Below, in pieces: positions 45,168 to 56,246 of a DNA stretch of 64,000 nucleotides. Under the pieces are notes generated by a model. That model was not told the DNA's origin and ran no database searches. It saw only the letters and a list, made by a program, of their open reading frames with translations. Source of the DNA: Haplosporangium gracile (taxonomy: Eukaryota; Mortierellomycota; Mortierellomycetes; Mortierellales; Mortierellaceae). How positions within the stretch are numbered: position 1 is the first letter of the stretch; each line of letters starts with the position of its first letter. The position numbers were made by a program, and so were the translations under genes. The stretch lies in contig JAAAUF010000015.1 in assembly GCA_015499985.1 (NCBI GenBank), positions 1 through 64,000 on the forward strand, written 5' to 3'.

Positions 45168-47444
45168 TCACCCCAGGTTGACTCGAAGGGTGCCGAGCTT
45201 GGGCCCTCGACAGACAATGCAGCTCTCGACAATCCGGGCGCACTCTGTGCACAAGACCATGTGGTGGCAGGGCAAGATCGCAAACTTGATCTGCCGCTCA
45301 TAACACACCCGACACTTGAGCTCAGGTAACAGTTGAGCATTCGATTCCATGGTCCGGATCTTGTCTACAGTGTTGGCGTGCTTCGTCTTGGCTGCATCCA
45401 AAAGGACATCCAGTTGCTTCTGTCGCTCCATATACCGTTTGATGTCCACCCGCATTCGCTCCTCAGTCGTCCGGAGATAGTCATCAGCGTCTTTGCATCC
45501 TTCCTTGACTGCGACCCTCGTCAGAGGCGTCGGGAGCTCGCACACCCCTGCCTCCTCCATCTGCCGAGCAAAGATTTCATCAGACAAGTCGACGCGGTGT
45601 TCTCCCAGCAAAATCTTCAGTGCCTGAGTTGCTACGCTCTCCTCCAGTCGTCTCGGTGTGAGCCAGCCTCCAGAGCCAAAATCTTGTGCAGTCATAAGTG
45701 AAGGGGGCGGTGCAGGAAGTTGGATTGTCTCCGAAATTGGATCCTTAAATGTCAGCGCCTTGAGTCTAATCATCCGTGCTCGACTGTAGTGAGAAAAGGA
45801 CCCAACATCTTCTTTCTTCAGTGCCGATACCAATATCTCAGGACCCGATCTCTGATTGCTATTGTTGGGGTCCTTCAATGTCGCAGGAGGCTTGAAGAAA
45901 CGAGAAAGCCAGTCATCCGATCGAATCTCCCGGTGCACAGGTTCCGAGAGCGAACGATACTTGACCTTATCGACAGGAATTACCATTGAGCAGGAATTCG
46001 GAACTCGCTGCGAAAAACTGTTGCTGGGCTGCTGCCGCGGGCCACCATGACTCGGTCCTAAAGTCGACTGATCGTGTCGGTTGCGGCAGATAAGCTCGTA
46101 GCGATTCCGGGAGTGGTCCTTGGCGACAATCAAGGCATTACCGCAGTAGCATTTGACGGCGTTGAATGGCTCCATTTCCAGGTGGTTGAACCCTTTGTCC
46201 AGCCAGCGCGTGATAGAGAGATTGAATTTCGGGCACTGTGCCCGCTCCGCCAGTGCAATAGCCTCGTCCGTTCCAATGCTCTGGATCTTGCGCCACTCCA
46301 TCGCGTGCATGTGGAATCCACACACCTTCACCCGAGACACCGGCGTATACCTCCTGGTAAACTCTGGTAGTATTTGGCCATCCGCGCTACCTCCTACGGG
46401 AATCCTGTCTGCCCCTGTCCCAGGGTTTGTTGTAGGATCGTGAGAGAAAACGGTATCGTTGGGCTGTGGAACTGCTGTGGCAAAAAAGGAAGGGTGAAAA
46501 TCCGCATATGTTGATAACTTTGCTGGAGTATTCATCCTCCTTGAATGTGCATGCCCCCAGGCGGCGGTAAAAGTGGATGGGAAATTGTCCGGTGTCGTGT
46601 ACAGATCTGGAGCGTCGTCCGCAAAGTCGAACTCGGGTTCCTCGGTCCAAATATTCACCTGGTCACCTCGGGTGGCGGGATTGTGATGTAATGCCTCCGC
46701 CTCCCATTTAGCCTTCGCCAACCTAGCCGTATCAGCCCATGATTGCTTCGATGATCTCCTGGGAGGTGAAAGTGGCGAAACTTGACGATGGCCATGACCG
46801 TATGAGCTTCTCCATGATGTGTTGTTGGTGGTCCATCCATTCCGTGGTATGTTGGGACTCGGAGGGTGGTAGTTGACGTTGTGGATGTTGTTGGGATTGT
46901 AATAGTTGGCAAGAGTCCCTACGTTTGGGCCACTCTCCTTGCCAGGGCCACGCTCCTAAATGACATAAACACACATACAATAATTAGCGCAGAATTTATG
47001 TTGCTCCGTATGCAGAATAATGAAAGTTAAAAAAAACACATGGTATAGAGTCAACCAGTAAAACAGCATACGTACCCTTGCTTCTCGGTCGTACTTGTCT
47101 CGCACTCTAAGTGCCCTCGCGAGCTCTTCGTCGCATCCATAGCAGTGGTCAGGTGTGACCATCCCCTCTTGTTTTGGTGTGTAATGGCATTCATACACCC
47201 AGTTGGTGGTCAGGGGCATCGGTCCTGACCAAGGATCCGGTTCTGGGTAGATGGCTGCGGCAACGTGGCCACAGAAGCATCTCGGGCGGGCGAATCTGAC
47301 CCGTGTTGGTATTGTTGTGGTACTGTCGGACTTGCACGGTTTTTTGTTGCTCATCACTGCTCGCTCTCTCTTCCTCACTCTCGTCGGTTTCTGCTCGTGT
47401 TCGTTTTTTCCCTCGTTGACTTTTTGGCTATTGTTTTGTCGCAA
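45168..47444 (-). CDS. RING-HC protein with two upstream Cys-rich (CxCG) modules
   Basis: Two exons on the minus strand, 47444-47076 and 46955-45168. Start at 47444 gives 718 residues; the downstream Met at 47354 (688 residues, MSNKKPC) is equally possible. The C-terminus is a C3HC4 RING-HC: C-x2-C-x11-C-x-H-x3-C-x2-C-x6-C-x2-C in CRVCYERQIKFAILPCHH and ARIVESCIVC, ending 9 residues later, as in many single-RING E3 ubiquitin ligases. A coiled coil (about RMRVDIKRYMERQKQLD) precedes it. Near the N-terminus RCFCGHVAAAIYPEP, NWVYECHY and HCYGCDEE form one Cys/His module; in the middle KVCGFHMHAMEW, KCYCGNALIV and YELICRNRH form a second with the same CxCG core. Both recall GRF-like zinc knuckles. 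I do not know the family; E3 activity is inferred from the RING. Confidence 0.82.
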
Positions 47445-48726
47445 TCCTCGATCGTGTTTTGGTGTGATGGTCGGTTAGTCGGAGGAAGAAGAAGTTCATT
47501 TGGTGGGGAGAGGGGAGGAGAGAAGGAGAGCGATGGCGGTACAAGCGGTGTTTATGTGTGTGTATGTGTGTGTATTTGCGGGGTTGTGGGTGGCAAAGGA
47601 TCGATTGCAGTCAAGCCCTTTGACCGCAGCTTAGGGGCATTTGAAAGCAAGCCTCTTCCCGCCAAGAGCCTTGTCCGACAAAAAAGTCAAATTCATACTC
47701 AAGCGTGACAAAGACAGTCCCAAAAAATTAAGTCGCGTCTCATATATGCCATGATTATTCAGACTTGCCTTTAGCTATTGAGGCGGCTATGGAGATTGAG
47801 AGAGAAGAACCAAGAGAACGAGAAGGAGAATTGGGACCTTCAGGGGAAGTACATCCGCTTGCATACTTCACCTCTGTTCCGGGACGACTCTACCTGCCTG
47901 CAGACACATGTTTGCTTGCTTCTTTCAAACAACAAAAACATCGACTGGAATCCGCGGGTTAGAAAACCAGAAGCAAGACACAATATCATAAGCCGACATG
48001 TATCATTCAGTACAGTCTCACGACAAGGCGATAATGATTCGTTCCTAGGATAAAAGAGTCCAATTAAGGTGCACAGCCTGCAAAATCAAAGAAGTCGGAC
48101 CAGAATATGCAAAAAAAAATGAGTCCATGGACAAAAAACAGAAATACTAAAAATAATATAACATGTCTCGGATCTGGGCACTACGGACTGCCTGTAATGC
48201 CAATCGAAGGAGAAGCAAGAAATAAGAAAAATGGTTCAACCCCAAGGGCGGAAGTGCTTCTCTCTTATAAGAAAAAGAATTAATAATGAGCTTTGCAGGC
48301 CTTTTTTTACCCCACAAAAAGACGACAAATGGTTTATATTGCTTTCAATGTTATCCATACAGACATTAAACAAACAGAAGGAAAGAAACAATAAAGCCAA
48401 GGGGAAGGGGGCAGGTGCACAAAAAAATCGTGCAAATTTGTGGACGTGTTCACTTCGAGGAAACACAAACGCGTCCTAAAGTGAAATGTTTCCCCCGTGT
48501 GCGTCTTTTTATTTCTCGGAAGGAGGAGGGGGGATGGAAATGAAATTAAGGTTTTTGTATCTCTTGCCCTGCGATTTGATGAATATTACGGGCCAGGACA
48601 GAGCTGGCTGGTTGGATTTAAATGAATGTGAGTGAAAAGTGACGAAGGGAGGTACATGAGTAAGGGGAAAGAGGGGAAACGAGTGAATAACGACTTTCGA
48701 GGAGGGACGACTGAAACAACTATGTG

Positions 48727-49197
48727 TCAATCATTGACAGCTGCCAGACACTGGTGGACATGCAACCTGACATTCAGGCGATCAGCGTTGAGATATGTGG
48801 AGAAATAAAACAAAACCAACCAATTATGCAGGAGAAGCGTGCCGAAGGTGGGGAGGAAGGAGGAAGGAATGGAAGAGAGAGGAAGAGGGTGGCCATCAAC
48901 CTCCTGAATAGTGCTTGGACAAAAAAAAATATATTGCAAGGGTATGTCTGGCGCGTGAACAATGAATGAAATAAACCGTCCTGTGGCAAATGCCATGATT
49001 ATAACAGCGCGAAAGTCAAAAACATCGAATGATGTGCCTTCGCAGGTTGTGGGGGTAGTAACATGGGAGAGGAAAGGTGTGATTACTTGCTCCGCTTCCG
49101 TGCACGTGCTACAACTGAGAAGCAAAGACGAAAGGGACAAGGAGATGGCCAGGGCGCTATGCTGAAAAGGAAAAGGTGATATAATTGTCTTCAACAA
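48727..49197 (-). CDS. Doubtful 156-codon open frame with a hydrophobic, secretion-like start
   Basis: The frame begins at 49197 and has a hydrophobic Ser/Leu segment near its start (ALAISLSLSSLLLSC), then a Cys/Thr stretch and several more hydrophobic patches. I recognise no domain. The opposite strand is also open over much of it, so chance is a real option. Confidence 0.15.
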   Translation of the reverse strand: MLKTIISPFPFQHSALAISLSLSSLLLSCSTCTEAEQVITPFLSHVTTPTTCEGTSFDVFDFRAVIIMAFATGRFISFIVHAPDIPLQYIFFCPSTIQEVDGHPLPLSSIPSSFLPTFGTLLLHNWLVLFYFSTYLNADRLNVRLHVHQCLAAVND

Positions 49198-51211
49198 TTA
49201 ACAGATGTGAACCATTGAACTGAGATATGATTCAACTCTGTCCCCAAAAAAATCGAATAAGGTTGCTCTTTGGACGCCATCAACATGTAATGCAATGGAA
49301 GCCCTTTTTTTTTATTTCGTTTTTCGTTCTTACCGTTATAATAGAACCACAGTTTTTTTATTACCTACTTTCCTTCTTCCTTAGCTCTTGGCCCTTTTTG
49401 AACAAGTACAAAAACAAATGTTTTCTTGGCTGGAAAAACAAGGAGGAAGCTGAGAATAATTTTGGATAAAATTCAAATAAACTGTGTTCAGACCAACAAT
49501 CAATCCACTGTGACTTTTCCCTCAGGTTAAATCCATCAGGGACCCATCTAAAAGGGACTCCTTTCTGGCCCGACGATTGTCCTTCTTTATTACTATCACA
49601 AAGACATCTCGGCAAACAGAAGAAGGCCCATGGAAACTCCTTTTATTTCTTGGATCCGAGCATTTGATAATCCTTATGATCTAATAACTGCGTTGACGCC
49701 TTGTCAAAGCACACCCGATGTCAGAAGCGAATGTAGGGCACCATAGCGCTTGCGATGACTGATATACGCTAAGTAATGCCAGTGGGAGAGATTGCTGTGC
49801 GAATTATTTTAGAAGGCGAGGTGGAAGTGTTGATTGCCAAGGAGACGATGCCTGCCTAATCTGTTAATTGCAATGTCACACATCATTAGGCGGGGGTCTC
49901 GGCGGCAAAGCACATGTGTTAGGTAATGTGGGGGAGTATTAGAGGCCAGTTGTTGATGTTTGTGAAGGCAGGAAATGAATCTATGGAGATGAAGGGCATG
50001 CTAGGGGATTAGTGAGACGATCGAGTGAAGGAAGGAGGGAAAGAAGGGCGGCCAGTAGAGCGGGGTAAGGTCTCACATGATTAGGATGCATGGTAGCCTG
50101 TCTATGTTTGTTTGTTTTTGTTTTTGTGCGTGTCTGTTCGAGTTCAAGGCGTCCAAAGGTTTTTTTGTTGAGTTGAACGAGCTGGGTATCGAATGGCAAA
50201 CATATAAGAATTTCATTTTGATTATCAATCGCCAACCCTCAAAAACCGTGCTAACTGCCACTCGTTTCTTGTCACCCTCACCAAGAAGAAAAAAAAAGAC
50301 CCTGCGCGCTAAAACTTTTATGTTTTTTTTTTGGTTTCTGTTTCTCCTCTGAGTTAGTTACCTGTTGTTTGTGCGAGTGTTTGTGTATGTGTGTATGTGC
50401 TTCTGTTATTTTACTTACCCCACACCAACTGCACACGCAACACCTACAGTATATAGCGGGCCAAGACCTGCTCAAATGTTATTGTTGTTGGATTCCTCGT
50501 TTTTTTTAGAGAGAGAGAACATGTGGGCGTGGGCGTTCCTGCGAGACAATTAACCCTGAATTACGGGCACAAGGAGAAACTACACTACCTGAAAAAATTG
50601 AGCATAAGAATTATGGGGTAGGACAGGATTTATTCTATTACCGGCCTCAGTCTGCCTGGGCAAAGCAAGATAGTACGAGAGACCAATGATCGGAAAGTTC
50701 AGGGGGTGCCGAATTCGACATGGTGTTCACAGGGCGTCCGACTACCTGGCTGGTTCTCTCCCTCAGGAAGGTCACACATGTGTACTGAAGGGCATAGTGT
50801 GTGATATGAGATAGGAGGGCTACCATCGGGAATGTGGAGGAAGAGACGTACAAGGAGGAAAATAAAAGTAGATGATGGAAGGTGTGGAATGTGGTTGTCG
50901 GAACGAATAACCAGTATTAGAAGCCAGTTTACTTTTTGTGACAATGTGAGATGCAATGAGTACACTTGTTGTGGTGGTTATGAATGATGAATGGATGAAG
51001 ATTGACAGGGTTGAGAGTGGGGGTGAGACTGCTAAAGGAAGAAGGGAGGGCGAGTGAGGAGAGTGAGGGCTACTTTGCATGCAATCACATCCATCAGTCA
51101 CCAGCCATCGATTAAATTATAAGTAGGACTATTCTAAGAAAGCCAGTCTGTCGATAATTCGCTGTTTTCGATAATTCGCTGTCTATGTGTTGTCTGCTGT
51201 ATGAGTGTATG

Positions 51212-51241
51212 AGTGTGTGTGTGTATATGTGTGTGTGTGTG
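51212..51241 (+). repeat. (GT)n microsatellite
   Basis: GT repeat with one TATA interruption, in the gene-poor gap. Confidence 0.85.
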
Positions 51242-51851
51242 AGCAGTGGACATAAGAAAAAAAAAAGTGAGCGGAGCGAGTAATGAGAGAGATCCCTCCT
51301 TCCCAAAGACTTGGCTCTGCCTTTATTTCTCCTTTTCCTTCCTTACTCCGTCTGTCCTCTGCCCTTTTCTGTGTCTGAAAAATCACAAAAAAACAATTGT
51401 CGCTGACATGTGTGCACGCACTCACCTTTTCATTATTTAAACCCCAGGCACCGATCCCTCTTTCCCTTTTTCTTTTTCTTTTTTTTCATTTCTTCATTCA
51501 ATCACTCACAAAAGTAACAAGCAACAGCCAACAAACAACCTTTTCTAACGCATCCTTCCCTTCTTCCCTCTCACATTCTCTTTCGTCTCTGATTGCCCTG
51601 GAAAAGTCGATAATTATTTTGACTTCAACATCTTTCCGCGACACATCACACTACATCCCTTCTCATCTCTACCTCTTAACAACCGTCCCTTACATTGTCT
51701 GCCCAAACCACAATTTCTTTTTGGCTACGCCCAAGCACACATACATACATTTTACCGGTTATTTCATTGATTCATTTTCCGTCCTTCGCACACATACTCT
51801 CCACTCTCCACTCTTCTCCCTCCACTTTTTCCATTCTATTTTTTACAAATC

Positions 51852-54800
51852 ATGGGTGTCTTCGGCGAGAAACACACTTCCTTGACGCGCGAGCAGAAGC
51901 GCCAGTTGATCCATCAGGCTGACACTCACAAATTGCGTCCAACAGAGGTCTGCGATTGGGTGCTGGCTACCTGGGGTCTGAGGATCGCCAGAGTGACGGT
52001 CTACTCGATCCTCCACAAGCAGCGTGCCTCCTTGATGGCCGGCCACAAGGATCTGTATCAATCCATGCAGAACAGCGTCCAAGCCCTTCAACAGTCTTCC
52101 TCCAATGCATCTTCATCCTCGTCTTCTACTAACACCTACTTGACAGCCGAGGATGCGTGCCTCGAGCGTGACTCAACCACCGGACGGATCAACAAATACC
52201 AGACCACAGCAGCAGCAGCCGGTAAGCGAGTCCGGAGCACCAGTAGCAATGCGCGCAGCTCCAGCGTGATGCCCGATTTCTCCTCTATGCCGCCCGTCCC
52301 TTCTGGTGAAGGTAATTGTCTCCCCCCTTGTGCCTGCCTGATCTTCGTTCCTCTCTGTTCTAATGTCATTTTTAATTTCTCCTGCTCCCTTTTCTCCATT
52401 GGCGCAATTCGACGAATTGCGAACCATCGACTCTCTTTCTGTCCCATGGTCTCCTGTGTTTTTTTGTTCCTTTTTTTTTTTGTTTCTGTTGGTACAAATT
52501 CCCTCTTTCCTTTCAGTTATTCCCATTCGTCCCTCTTCTGCTCTCTTCTTTTTCGTTTTTGTTCTCCACATTTGGCAATCCAATTCATTCGAACAGTATA
52601 ACCGTTATTTTATTTTATTTTTTGTTTCCCTCCGTCTCCCTCTTACTACTCGCGTCATTTCTTTGATTGTCAATTCAATCCCGAGTACTTTAAATTCTTA
52701 ATCCCTTTGCCCATTGGCCAGCAGGGCTCACGCTCACACGTTGTCCCCTCTTCTCCTTTTCCCTCTCTCTCCCCTGTGCAACCCAACCCAACGACACAAT
52801 CCTTCGTCCTTCCGTCCTTCCGTCCTTCCGTCCTTCGCAATTGCTCTTATTTTTTTTTTTACGTCCCCCACTTTTCTTCCACCCTTCTCCCTGTGCTTAT
52901 TCGGCCCGCTCCGCCTCGCCTCGCTTCGCTTCGCGTCGCATCCCATACCGAATTTAGAAAAAAAAAAACCTGCTGCTCAGCCTTTGTGCCTCTCTCCAAC
53001 TTTGCTCCAAACCGACGACGATCTGATTAACTTTTCCGTCATTGTGCTTAATCTAATTCTTTGCTCTTTATTTTTTCATCTCCTTTTCTCACCCACAACA
53101 ATTTGACATACCTCAATAGGCGCACGATGGGAAGGCCAATTGAAGCGCGTGCGTGAGCCAGCCTCGGTTGAGCTCGACCGAGCCATGGTTCAGTTCCTGA
53201 AATCCTCGGCCGCTGTCGATGAGCACGGCCGTCGCCTCAACGACGCCGAGCTGCAGTCCCATGCCCTCCGCCTCGCCCGTGGGATCCCCAGTGCCAGCCG
53301 GATGCGCTGCTCCTTTGGCTGGCTTAGGCACTTCAAGCGCAGGCTGGGCGTCCAGTGGGCTGCCGACCGGCTCGGACGACACCGTTGGATCGTGGAAATG
53401 GATCCCTTCGGTTCCTCTTCCCCTTCCTCGGAAACAGCTCTTCCTTCCTCTTCCTTGGCATCCACACTTTCCTCCTCCACATCTGTGTCAGCAACAATAA
53501 TAACAACAACTCAAACCTCAGCTGATGTTTCTCAACTCCGTGTTGGCCCCTCCTCTGCTTCGTCTGCTCTCAACCGCTCTCGTCGCCAAGGCAAGGTAGT
53601 GAAGCATGAGCATGGCAACAACAACAACAACAACAACAGCATCCAGTCGTCATCATCACAATCTCATGCTACCCCAGACCAACTGCTCAACAATGGAGCA
53701 AGCAGCAACGAAGATAACGACGACGATGATGAAGAGGAATACCATTCTAGCCATGAGTTGTTGGGGAAGGAGCACGACTTTACTTCGCCCATCCCCTCCA
53801 CCACCACAATCAACAACACCATCCCCTTTCTCGCCTCGGCCAAGCACACTCGCTCCACCTCGACGTCGACCTCGGCCTCAACGACTTCAACCTCCGCTGC
53901 TTACAACCATGGCTCAACCTTGAGACATCATGCACAGGCACTTTCCCATCTGGACCTGCATCAGCAGCAGCAACAGCAGCAGCAGCAGCACAGGCTCTAT
54001 TCCTTTGGCGGCAGCAGCGAATCATCGCCCTTCTCCTCCCTAGGCCACTTCCCCTCCCTCCATCCCTCCCTCGCGTCCCACTCCGGTCTCCTCAACTCCT
54101 ATTCCTCCTCCCTCCCTAGCTCCACCACTCCTACACACTCCCACCCTACACAACAACAACACTCACATACCTCCTCTATCCTCGACTCATTCCCAAACCT
54201 CTTTGACTCCCTCCCCCCTCTCCACTCCCCTTCCTGTTCCATCCCTACTAGCATCACCTCCTCCTCTCAACTTTTCCTTAACCACACCTCCGCCTCCATC
54301 GACAAGTCTTCTACCGCCACCACCACCACCACCTCTCGTATGGACGCCTCAAACCCCTTCGGAATGAACATCGACGGCGGAATGCGCAAAGTTCCCAGCA
54401 AGGACGAAGCCTACGACATGCTCCAGTCCCTCCTCCTCTACTATGAGCAGGACCACCACTACATTGGTGAACAACAAACGCTCCTCCTTCCACGATGGAT
54501 CCACCAACAGCGTCAGATCATGTCCCAGTCGGATGAGTCTGATCCTCGTCTCTTGTGGATGCGTAATACTGCGAATGCTACTGCTTCTAGTACCCCTTCC
54601 TTGTCGTCGAGTACTTCTTCCCCCGCACCGCCACATCCTCTGTCGGCCCAGTCGCTCTCGCACCCCCACTCCAATTTTCCTCAACAACACCACCATAACT
54701 ATACCACTCACTCCACCAACAGTTTCCAACACCACTACCTATCATCCCAACAACAACAACAACAACCACAACATCCTCGCGCACTGTCCCATACTTCCTC

Positions 54801-55072
54801 CTCCCCTCCCTTGTCTCCTCTCTCGACAGCCAGTACCAGTGATCCAGCCGGCCTGGAGCACTTTCAATTGAACTCTGCCGACTCTATCCCTACCACTGCC
54901 TCCACCGCAACTCCAACAACAGTATCGGTGGGAACAAGCAGTTTCCCATCGCTGACCAGCTCATTGGAACAACAAATGTTCTTTGCGCACCAGCATGCTC
55001 TCCAGCAGCAATTTGCACTTCACCAGCAGCAGCAGCAGCAGCGCCAACAGCAGCAGCAGCGCCAGCAGCAGC

Positions 55073-55106
<34 letters not shown>

Positions 55107-55140
55107 GCAGCAGCACAACTTTGTTCTCTCTCATCAGTAA
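51852..55140 (+). CDS. CENP-B-type HTH DNA-binding protein without a transposase core
   Basis: Two exons, 51852-52311 and 53120-55140, encode 826 residues; the 808-nt intron is the longest here. Exon 1 (about 10-58) encodes an Abp1/CENP-B N-terminal helix-turn-helix: LTREQKRQLIHQADTHKLRP, VCDWVLATWGLRI, RVTVYSILHKQ. Exon 2 opens with a CENP-B/Tc5-type HTH (about 160-232): PASVELDRAMVQFLKSS, MRCSFGWLRHFKRRLGVQW. This pair is the DNA-binding half of pogo-like transposases and of CENP-B/Abp1. The DDE endonuclease part is missing; instead there are about 590 residues of Ser/Thr/Pro/Gln/His-rich sequence with one ordered-looking island (582-620, YDMLQSLLLYYEQDHHYIGE) and a final poly-Gln run (789-818). 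It is probably a transcription or chromatin factor of transposase origin; targets are unknown. Confidence 0.85.
55022..55113 (+). repeat. Coding (CAG/CAA)n poly-Gln tract at the C-terminus of the CENP-B-type protein
   Basis: Gln codons interrupted by two Arg codons (CGC), about 22 residues before the end of the protein. Typical of activation or condensate-forming tails. Confidence 0.9.
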
Positions 55141-56246
55141 TAGTATATTTCTCTCTTTGTCGCCCTATCTATCTATCTATTATCTTGTTATCTACCCATT
55201 GTAATTGTATCGTACATTAGTCCCCTTATACCAAAAATAAAAAATATTCATGCATTTGCAACAAAAAAAAAAAAAAAAGGGTAGTTTAGTGTTGAAATGC
55301 TTGACTGTGCTTTTTTTGTATATCCGTACCAATGTATAGAGTTATTTTCTTCCCACAAAGGTACTCTTGAAGTCACGTTTTAAAAATGTATTGAACTAAG
55401 GATTTTTTTACAATAAAGATCCAATTCAGTCAGAAGTGGTAGCCGTGCGGGGCGCTAAGAGATTATGGTACCAGCACCTTGGCCCTATGTTTTTTACAGT
55501 AGTTTTTTTTTGACTTGACTTGACATTCGATACTGTTCAATCCGTATTCTAATCCTTACTAAAATACATTATGGAACGTGACTGTACTTCTTTGCGGGTA
55601 AAGAAGAAATACCCCTCACACACACACACACACTCACACACCACACACCACACAAAATACCGCACACGTAATAAGACACAGGAGCAAGAGAGATTGAGTT
55701 TTGAGGGGATTGGGTGAGCGAGTTTGAGCTACAAGACGAGAAGTACAATTTTTAGTGTTGTGGCCGCCTGTTTCAGTATTGGTGTGTCTGTGTGTACGGT
55801 ACGGTGCGGTGCGGTGCGGACTTTGTACCGATCCGGAGAAAATCAAATCAAGAGGAGAAGGTACCTGCAAGGGCATATACACATGCACATTCATCTTGCT
55901 CATTTTTTTTTTTCTTTCATACACCAAACACATCTAACAAACATCGCACCATACACCTAGCAACTCTAATAGATACCAAAAATAAGAATGCGGTGCAAAT
56001 ATGCAGACACATGCACATGAATGTAAAAATACAGTGTTATTGCATTATTGGTGATTATCCAACAAAGTTAGGTTTTTTTTTTCTCCGTCTCTCTCTCTCT
56101 CTCATTCTCAGGCTCACTCTGTCTCCCATGCTAAGGCCTGCAACCATCGTTGCTTATGCCATTACTCACAAAGATCCAACGAGATCTCGGACCGGTTGGT
56201 ACTGGAAGCAGCCGAGGACATTGGGACCCGCTGCTCACGCTCTCAC
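55141..56246. other. Convergent 3' region of the CENP-B-type and Kch1-like genes
   Basis: 1.1 kb with the poly(A) signal at 55236, a CA-rich tract at 55608-55655 and a GGTGC/GGTAC repeat near 55797. No frame of interest is seen on either strand. Confidence 0.45.
55236..55241 (+). terminator. Poly(A) signal AATAAA of the CENP-B-type gene
   Basis: AATAAA 95 nt after the stop codon, followed by a 16-nt A run at 55263-55278. Confidence 0.5.

Larger units (their letters stand above)
47445..51851. other. 4.4-kb gap without a convincing gene
   Basis: The largest gene-free stretch here. The first 300 nt form the RING gene promoter (TCGCGTC at 47733-47739). Later parts hold scattered open frames of 60-160 codons on both strands, an ACGCGTCCTAA at 48469-48479, a GT microsatellite at 51212-51241 and, from about 51430, the pyrimidine-rich promoter/leader of the CENP-B-type gene. 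The 49500-50000 part is compositionally plain, with neither the pyrimidine tracts of leaders nor a good frame. It could hold a noncoding RNA, fast-evolving small genes or an extended promoter. Confidence 0.4.

Noticed and set aside
48236..48246. B-box-like GGTTCAACCCC
   Set aside because: The flanking T-stem does not pair and no A box lies at the right distance.
51397..51885. 162-codon frame overlapping the CENP-B-type start
   Set aside because: It is the CT-rich leader read as Ser/Leu/Phe/His; it overlaps the true start in another frame.
51852..55140. Active pogo/Tc transposon
   Set aside because: No DDE domain, no terminal inverted repeats found nearby, and an intron between the two HTH modules.
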